Source of the DNA: Brenneria rubrifaciens
GTDB lineage: Bacteria > Pseudomonadota > Gammaproteobacteria > Enterobacterales > Enterobacteriaceae
Assembly (NCBI RefSeq): GCF_005484945.1
Contig: NZ_CP034035.1
Coordinates: 1,178,001-1,242,000, forward strand
Length of the DNA stretch: 64,000 nucleotides
Direction: 5' to 3'
A program made the position numbers and the translations under genes. A model generated the notes under the pieces. That model had not been told where the DNA came from and did no database searches. It was given only the letters and a program-made list of their open reading frames with translations. Positions 58,917-64,000 of this stretch are shown here, piece by piece; position 1 is the first letter of the stretch; each line of letters begins with the position of its first letter.

Positions 58917-60506
58917 TTAATGGCGCTGTTCGTCGAATTGCGGTTCACTGCCGGGGGTAATCAGCACCTTCACAATACGGTGGCTCTCTACGGTGAGAAT
59001 GGTGAATTGATAGCCATTAATAAACAACCTATCCCCCGCCTGCGGGATACGCTGGGAGTGCTCCATCAATAGCCCGGCCAGCGTAGAGTATTCTCGTTTT
59101 TCATCCAGCGTGAGCGGAATATACATGGTCAGATCTTCCAGCGGAATATAGCCGTTAGCGATCCAACTGCCGTCTTCGTTCTGCTGAATATCATGCCGGG
59201 CATCCACGGCCTCACCTTCCTGCGGCAGATTGCCCGCAATGGTTTCCATCACATCGCTCAGTGTCACCACCCCTTCAACCGAGCCAAATTCGTCCACCAC
59301 AAATGCAAAATGCGTTTTTGCTTCTCTGAATTGTTCCAGCGCCAGTAACAGAGAGAGCTGTTCAGGGAAGACCAGCGGCTGTCTGAGCAGAATAGGCAGA
59401 TCGAACGGCTCCTGATTCAACTGTTGTTGCAAAAGTTCCGCGACATGCACAATCCCCAGCGGTTCATCTGACGTTTCGCTGTCGGTGATAATCAGCCGGG
59501 TGTGCTGATTGGTGGTTAATATCCGAGCAAGTTCATCTGGCGAGGTATCCAATTCTACCGGTTCAATATCGTGACGCGAGGTCATAATACTGCTGACGGT
59601 ACGCTGTGCCATCCCCAACACGCGTTCGATCATTCGGCGTTCCTGACGATTGAATAATTGGTTACCCGTCCGGGTATTATCCGCAATCAGCGACGATGTC
59701 TGATTATCCAGTTCGGCTTCCTCGTGATCGCCGCGCAGAATCCGTAAGATGACCTCGGCAGTGCGCTGGCGCAGAGGAACGGAAGAGGAGAGAAAGCGGC
59801 GGCGGTTAAATTGCGAAACCTGATTTAGCAATTCAATCAATACTGAGAAACCAATTGCGGCATAGAGATAACCTTTGGGAATGTGATACCCAAACGCGTC
59901 CGCCACTAGGCTGAAGCCAATCATCAGCAAAAAGCTGAGACACAGGATCACAATGGTGGGATGCTCGTTGACAAAACGGGTCAGCGGCTTGCTGGCGAGC
60001 AGCATTAAACAGATGGCGATGGTGACGGCAGACATCATCACCAAGAGATGATCCGTCATGCCGACGGCGGTAATTACCGAATCCAGGGAGAAGATAGCAT
60101 CCAGAACGACGATTTGCGCCACGACCGGCCAGAATCGCGCGCCTTTGCGCTGGTCGTGCTGCTCTCCATCTTTTCCTTCCAGCCGTTCGTTAAGCTCCAA
60201 CGTGGCCTTGAACAGCAGGAACAGACCACCAATCAGCATAATCACGTCGCGAGCGCTGAAGGTGTGTTCAAACAGCGTAAAGAGAGGCGTTGTCAGAGAA
60301 ACCAGCCAGGAAATCGATGATAAGAGGAGCAGCCGCATCAATAAAGCGCACAGAAGACCGACAACTCTGGCTTTATCGCGCTGCTCTTTTGGTAATTTCT
60401 CAGCGAGGATGGCAATGAAAACAAGATTATCGATGCCCAATACCAGCTCCAGCACGACCAGCGTGGCTAAACCGGCCCATATTGTTGGATCGGCGATCCA
60501 CTCCAT
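58917..60506 (-). CDS. yegH: TerC/CBS/CorC-domain membrane protein YegH
   Basis: 529 residues (E. coli YegH 527). N-terminal TerC-like domain with seven transmembrane helices (about 12-235), including [21 protein letters not shown] and [18 protein letters not shown], whose Asp residues are typical of TerC. Then two CBS domains (about 300-430) and a CorC/HlyC transporter-associated domain (about 445-525). Possible metal-ion export role; not proven. Start [10 protein letters not shown] at 60506; the frame is open 33 residues earlier. Neighbour of wza as in E. coli. Confidence 0.93.
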   Translation of the reverse strand: MEWIADPTIWAGLATLVVLELVLGIDNLVFIAILAEKLPKEQRDKARVVGLLCALLMRLLLLSSISWLVSLTTPLFTLFEHTFSARDVIMLIGGLFLLFKATLELNERLEGKDGEQHDQRKGARFWPVVAQIVVLDAIFSLDSVITAVGMTDHLLVMMSAVTIAICLMLLASKPLTRFVNEHPTIVILCLSFLLMIGFSLVADAFGYHIPKGYLYAAIGFSVLIELLNQVSQFNRRRFLSSSVPLRQRTAEVILRILRGDHEEAELDNQTSSLIADNTRTGNQLFNRQERRMIERVLGMAQRTVSSIMTSRHDIEPVELDTSPDELARILTTNQHTRLIITDSETSDEPLGIVHVAELLQQQLNQEPFDLPILLRQPLVFPEQLSLLLALEQFREAKTHFAFVVDEFGSVEGVVTLSDVMETIAGNLPQEGEAVDARHDIQQNEDGSWIANGYIPLEDLTMYIPLTLDEKREYSTLAGLLMEHSQRIPQAGDRLFINGYQFTILTVESHRIVKVLITPGSEPQFDEQRH

Positions 60507-61149
60507 ACTTATTATTTCACCTTTCTTAACGAAGACCTCGGCTAGCGTATCAGGGACAACGAAAATGAACCAGAATTCGTAGCACCACGATGTCACCCCA
60601 AACAAAAACGGTTACTCATGAATCATAGTCATAGGTTGCCCGCCGGGCGTATGCGCTGTGATTGATTTTTGGCTGAAAAAAGGTTGATAAAAATACAAAT
60701 AAGAAAAATTTGCTACAAAATCGGCAAGATACAGGCTGTGGTATTTGATCACATCGTTAAACAACGCATAGAATATGCGCGCCTTTTGTCAGGCATGTTT
60801 CCAGACTAATATGCTGTGCTTTTTAGAAAATTTTTATCCAAATCGGCTGACTATGTACTTTAAGTTGTGTTTTTATCCAGATGTAGGATCAAATGCTTTA
60901 AATGCGCGTAGTCCAATTCCGAAAAACTCCCTATCTAAACACCTTGCCCTTGTGCTCTCCATTTAGTCGTCAATACTATGAGAACTTGGATGTTAGTTTT
61001 TGCCAACGGGGTCACTTTTTTCGTAGAGGGAAGTTGTGGTTGTTCGTATTTAGCTAACTCCCTGGCGGCTCCCAAAAACTACAAATAATTATAGAAAGTG
61101 TGAGTTAGGATTCCAACGCTTAAAACCACAGGATGGTGTTCCGTACTTT
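60507..61149 (+). promoter_or_regulatory. Upstream region of the exopolysaccharide operon
   Basis: About 640 bases with low G+C before the JUMPstart element. It must hold the promoter of the polysaccharide operon, probably with a long untranslated leader typical of RfaH-controlled transcripts. A 63-codon open frame at 60775-60966 has no ribosome site or recognisable features. No confident -10/-35 pair or RcsAB box could be fixed. Confidence 0.45.
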
Positions 61150-61150
61150 A

Positions 61151-61191
61151 AGAGTGCATTGGTAGCTATAAGCCAGGGGCGGTAGCGTGCC
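61151..61191 (+). promoter_or_regulatory. JUMPstart element with ops site (RfaH recruitment)
   Basis: The stretch carries TGGTAGCTATAAGCCAGGGG and then GGCGGTAGCGTG (61178-61189), the canonical ops sequence. In E. coli and relatives ops pauses RNA polymerase and loads RfaH, letting it transcribe long surface-polysaccharide operons. It lies 55 bases before the first gene here. Confidence 0.93.
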
Positions 61192-61202
61192 TGATATGAC
61201 GG

Positions 61203-61232
61203 CTCATAACGGTTGATCTCATAACGGTTGAT
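61203..61232 (+). repeat. 15-bp tandem repeat before the first polysaccharide gene
   Basis: CTCATAACGGTTGAT occurs twice head to tail (61203-61217, 61218-61232) between the ops site and the ATG at 61245. A recent duplication in the leader. Confidence 0.9.
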
Positions 61233-61244
61233 GATGGTGCTAAA

Positions 61245-62294
61245 ATGCAGGAATCCACGGTGATATTTTTAAGCGCGCTTGCCGCGTTGTTCGCGGCAAG
61301 AAAGGTGGCAATCAAAGTCGGTCTGGTTGATAGGCCTAACATTCGCAAAAAACATCAGGGGCATATCCCGCTCGTTGGCGGCGTGTCCATCTACATGGCG
61401 CTATGGGTTTTATATATGCGACAACCCGACTGGCTGCCTAATTTCCCCCTCTATATGGTCTGTGCCACTGCGCTGCTGATTGTTGGCGTATTGGATGACC
61501 GCTACGATCTCCCCGTCTTACCCCGCATCGGCTTACAAACGTGTGTTGCCGGGTTAATGATGTCCGCAGGACTGTATCTGACCACCCTGGGAAGTGTACT
61601 CTTTGGCTATGAGCTGTGGTTAGGTATGTTTGGCTATACCGTTACCCTGTTTGCGGTATGGGGAGCCATTAATGCCTTCAATATGGTGGATGGCATTGAC
61701 GGGTTGTTGGGGAGCTTGTCCTGTGTGACGTTTGGCGCCCTGGTGGTGGTTTTCTATCTTGGTGGTCAACGTGATCTGGCGCGCTGGAGCCTGTGCTTTC
61801 TGGCTGCGGTACTACCCTATACCCTGTTGAATTCAGGTCTGTTTTTCGGAAAAAAATTTAAAGTGTTCATGGGTGATGCCGGTAGTACGCTGGTTGGTTT
61901 TTCGGTAATCTGGTTACTGATCCTCGCCACGCAAGGGGACGCTAGGGTAATGCACCCAGTGACTGCGTTATGGCTCATTGCTGTCCCGTTAATGGATATG
62001 GTGGCGGTGATCATACGCCGTATCTCAAGAGGGAATAATCCCTTCAAGCCCGATCGCGAACATCTGCACCACATATTAATCCGCGCCGGGTTTACACCGC
62101 ATCAGACGCTGGCCGCTATCGTTGTTCTTGCGGTTTTATTTGCGGTGGCAGGCATCATTTGCGAGCGTAATAGCGTAAGTGAGTCTATTATGTTAAGCGT
62201 ATTTTTGATGGCTTTTGCCGGGTATTTTGGATCAATAACATTGATGGGGAGAATGCGTGTATGGTTTCGGAGAAGTGTCATCTTAGACAGATAA
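61245..62294 (+). CDS. WecA-like undecaprenyl-phosphate sugar-1-phosphate transferase
   Basis: Polyprenyl-phosphate N-acetylhexosamine/hexose-1-phosphate transferase, starting lipid-linked repeat-unit synthesis. 349 residues, about eleven transmembrane helices. MraY/WecA hallmarks: VGVLDDRYDLP (Asp-Asp, Mg site), NAFNMVDGIDGLLG, FMGDAGSTLVGF, and a cytoplasmic REHLHHILIRAG His motif. E. coli WecA is in another locus. A transferase of this type ahead of wza, as wceG in Pantoea/Erwinia-type clusters, points to a family-specific exopolysaccharide. Substrate sugar unknown. Ribosome site weak. Confidence 0.85.
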   Translation: MQESTVIFLSALAALFAARKVAIKVGLVDRPNIRKKHQGHIPLVGGVSIYMALWVLYMRQPDWLPNFPLYMVCATALLIVGVLDDRYDLPVLPRIGLQTCVAGLMMSAGLYLTTLGSVLFGYELWLGMFGYTVTLFAVWGAINAFNMVDGIDGLLGSLSCVTFGALVVVFYLGGQRDLARWSLCFLAAVLPYTLLNSGLFFGKKFKVFMGDAGSTLVGFSVIWLLILATQGDARVMHPVTALWLIAVPLMDMVAVIIRRISRGNNPFKPDREHLHHILIRAGFTPHQTLAAIVVLAVLFAVAGIICERNSVSESIMLSVFLMAFAGYFGSITLMGRMRVWFRRSVILDR

Positions 62295-62440
62295 AAGTGT
62301 TGATTCGATGCCGTTAAAGGGTAAATTACGCTTGTTTTATATGTAAGATCTAAGTTCATCTGAAGAGTTCTTCTCTATAATCATTGACTATTTTGTAGGG
62401 ATTTGCGCAATTTTCAAACAAGAGCGATGGCATACACAGG

Positions 62441-63577
62441 ATGATAAATTACAAATTAAAATTGATACCCTTTGTGGTGTCAGCAGCTCTGCTTAGCGGC
62501 TGCACCATAATTCCAGGCTCTCATCTTTCCAGCAGTGGCAAGGAAGTCATCAAACAGCAAGATGCTGATTTTGATATCGATAAGCTAGTGAATGTTTATC
62601 CGTTGACGCCGTATCTGGTGGAAAAAATGCGGCCCAAGCCACTGATTGCACAAACTAATCCGGCGCTGGAGAGAGAACTTCAAGGGTATGAATACCGTAT
62701 TGGTATTGGTGACGTTATTATGGTTACCGTATGGGATCACCCTGAACTGACCACACCGGCCGGTACTTACCGTACAGCGGCGGATACCGGTAACTGGGTT
62801 CATTCCGATGGCACCATTTTCTATCCTTATATCGGTAAAGTGAGCGTTGCTGGTAAAACGGTCACTGAGGTTCGCGATGAAATTATGGGTCGGCTGGCAC
62901 AATACATCGAGTCACCGCAGGTAGATGTCAGCATTGCCGCCTTCCGTTCACAAAAGGCTTATGTAACGGGGGAAGTGGCGACCTCGGGGCAACAGCCTAT
63001 TACCAACGTGCCGTTAACCGTGCTGGATGCGATTAACAAGGCCGGCGGTCTGACGGAAAATGCGGACTGGCGTAACATCGTATTGACGCACAACGGTAAA
63101 GAACAGCGGTTGTCTCTTCAGGCGCTAATGCAAAACGGCGACCTATCGCAAAACCATCTCCTCTATCCTGGCGATATACTCTACATACCCCGCAATGACG
63201 ATTTGAAAGTGTTTGTTATGGGTGAGGTCACGAAACAAAGCACGCTTAAAATGGACCGTAGCGGCATGACGTTGACGGAAGCGTTGGGTAACGCGGAAGG
63301 ATTTTCCCAGTCTGTGTCCGATGCAACCGGCGTATTTGTGGTTCGTTCGCTACGCGGAACGCAAGGACCGAAACTGGCGAATATTTATCAGTTGAACATG
63401 TCTGATGCCACGGCAATGGTGATGGGGACGGAGTTTCAATTACAGCCTTACGATATTGTCTACGTTACTGCGGCACCTATCGCTCGCTGGAACCGTGTTA
63501 TCAGCCAACTTGTACCGACCATTTCCGGCTTTAATGAGTTGACTGAAGGTACATTGCGCGTACGTACCTGGCCGTAG
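62441..63577 (+). CDS. wza: Outer-membrane polysaccharide export lipoprotein Wza
   Basis: Forms the octameric outer-membrane channel for capsule or exopolysaccharide. 378 residues (E. coli 379). Lipobox LLSGC with lipidated Cys21. Poly_export domain (about 85-170) with [22 protein letters not shown]; two SLBB domains (about 175-340) starting [27 protein letters not shown]; amphipathic C-terminal helix that crosses the outer membrane (ends RVRTWP). 146 bases after the transferase, eight before wzb. Confidence 0.95.
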   Translation: MINYKLKLIPFVVSAALLSGCTIIPGSHLSSSGKEVIKQQDADFDIDKLVNVYPLTPYLVEKMRPKPLIAQTNPALERELQGYEYRIGIGDVIMVTVWDHPELTTPAGTYRTAADTGNWVHSDGTIFYPYIGKVSVAGKTVTEVRDEIMGRLAQYIESPQVDVSIAAFRSQKAYVTGEVATSGQQPITNVPLTVLDAINKAGGLTENADWRNIVLTHNGKEQRLSLQALMQNGDLSQNHLLYPGDILYIPRNDDLKVFVMGEVTKQSTLKMDRSGMTLTEALGNAEGFSQSVSDATGVFVVRSLRGTQGPKLANIYQLNMSDATAMVMGTEFQLQPYDIVYVTAAPIARWNRVISQLVPTISGFNELTEGTLRVRTWP

Positions 63578-63585
63578 AGATAAAT

Positions 63586-64000
63586 ATGTTTGATTCAATA
63601 TTAGTGGTTTGTGTAGGTAATATCTGCCGTTCCCCAACTGGGGAACGGCTGTTACAACAGGCATTGCCAGCTAAACGGATTGCTTCAGCCGGCTTGGGCG
63701 CGTTGGTGGGAAAACCTGCTGACAACACTGCTACTGAGGTAGCGAGCAGTCACGGCCTCTCTCTTGAAGGGCATACTGCGCAACAAATTACTTCGTCTTT
63801 ATGCCGCCAGTACGATCTGATCCTGGTTATGGAGAAAAGTCATATTGATGCGGTAAGCAAATTAGCCCCCCAGGTGCGCGGTAAAATCATGCTCTTTGGC
63901 CATTGGTTAAATCAGCAGGACATCGCCGATCCTTACCGCAAAAGTCGAGAAGCGTTTGAATTCGTGTACTCGCAACTTGAGCAGTCTGCCCAAAAATGGG
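63586..64000 (+). CDS. wzb: Low-molecular-weight protein tyrosine phosphatase Wzb (cut by window end)
   Basis: Removes phosphate from the tyrosine kinase Wzc, whose cycling controls polymer export. 138 codons are present of about 145 expected. The P-loop CVGNICRSP (Cys9, Arg15) and the later DIADPYRKS with the general-acid Asp are intact. Start ATG 63586 follows TAGAGATAA, eight bases after the wza stop. wzc should follow outside the window. Confidence 0.95.
   Translation, partial: MFDSILVVCVGNICRSPTGERLLQQALPAKRIASAGLGALVGKPADNTATEVASSHGLSLEGHTAQQITSSLCRQYDLILVMEKSHIDAVSKLAPQVRGKIMLFGHWLNQQDIADPYRKSREAFEFVYSQLEQSAQKW

Noticed and set aside
60919..60932. Possible RcsAB box upstream of the polysaccharide operon
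   Set aside because: Only 8 of 14 positions match the E. coli wza RcsAB box as I remember it; too weak to list.
60775..60966. 63-codon open frame before the polysaccharide operon
   Set aside because: AT-rich, no ribosome site, no recognisable domain; lies in the expected long leader or promoter region.

Overview
The window is a piece of an enterobacterial chromosome (Gammaproteobacteria, Enterobacterales). Most proteins are close in sequence and length to their Escherichia coli counterparts, and gene order largely follows two E. coli neighbourhoods: phr-ybgI-pxpBCA / gltA-sdhCDAB-sucABCD / cydABX-ybgE-ybgC-tolQRAB-pal-cpoB-tRNA-Lys-nadA-pnuC-zitB-aroG-gpmA-galE/M-modFE-acrZ-modABC-ybhA-pgl, and then metG-apbC-udk-dcd-asmA-yegH-wza-wzb. 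The exact genus cannot be fixed by eye. The missing genes relative to E. coli (nei, ybgS, galT, galK) and the exopolysaccharide locus headed by a WecA-type transferase suggest a plant-associated lineage such as Pectobacteriaceae (Brenneria/Pectobacterium type) or Erwiniaceae. This is inference.

Layout. 1-3.6 kb: end of DNA photolyase, Nif3-like protein, and 5-oxoprolinase pxpBCA. 3.7-15.6 kb: TCA cycle block, with gltA divergent from sdhCDAB-sucABCD, the latter ending in a strong terminator whose 3' UTR may give the sRNA SdhX. 16.2-19.4 kb: cytochrome bd oxidase (cydABX-ybgE) behind two FNR-like boxes. 19.5-25.0 kb: the Tol-Pal envelope system. 25.1-25.4 kb: two identical tRNA-Lys genes. 25.7-31.6 kb: a DUF554 membrane protein, NAD precursor supply (nadA-pnuC with a NadR box), zinc export (zitB), aroG and gpmA.

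31.7-38.6 kb: an inserted five-gene copper/silver efflux operon (small Cys/His protein, CusF, outer-membrane factor, CusB with a fused CusF domain, CusA). 38.8-40.9 kb: a gal locus reduced to galE and galM. 41.1-47.3 kb: molybdate genes (modF, modE, acrZ, modABC), with a fossil of a Mu/B3-like transposable phage between modE and acrZ. 47.4-49.3 kb: ybhA and pgl. 49.4-51.8 kb: an isolated pair, a sugar-type periplasmic binding protein and an LVIVD-repeat protein, at the junction between the two E. coli neighbourhoods. 52.1-60.5 kb: metG, apbC, udk, dcd, asmA, yegH. 60.5-64 kb: start of an RfaH-controlled exopolysaccharide operon (JUMPstart/ops, WecA-like transferase, wza, wzb cut by the window end).

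Most of the window is core genome. The most unusual parts are the phage fossil (43.5-44.4 kb), the copper operon with its uncharacterised first gene and two CusF domains, the galTK loss, the orphan binding-protein/LVIVD pair, a long palindromic element between sdhB and sucA, and a strong dyad upstream of aroG. I saw no CRISPR array, insertion sequence with ends, or clearly new multi-gene system.
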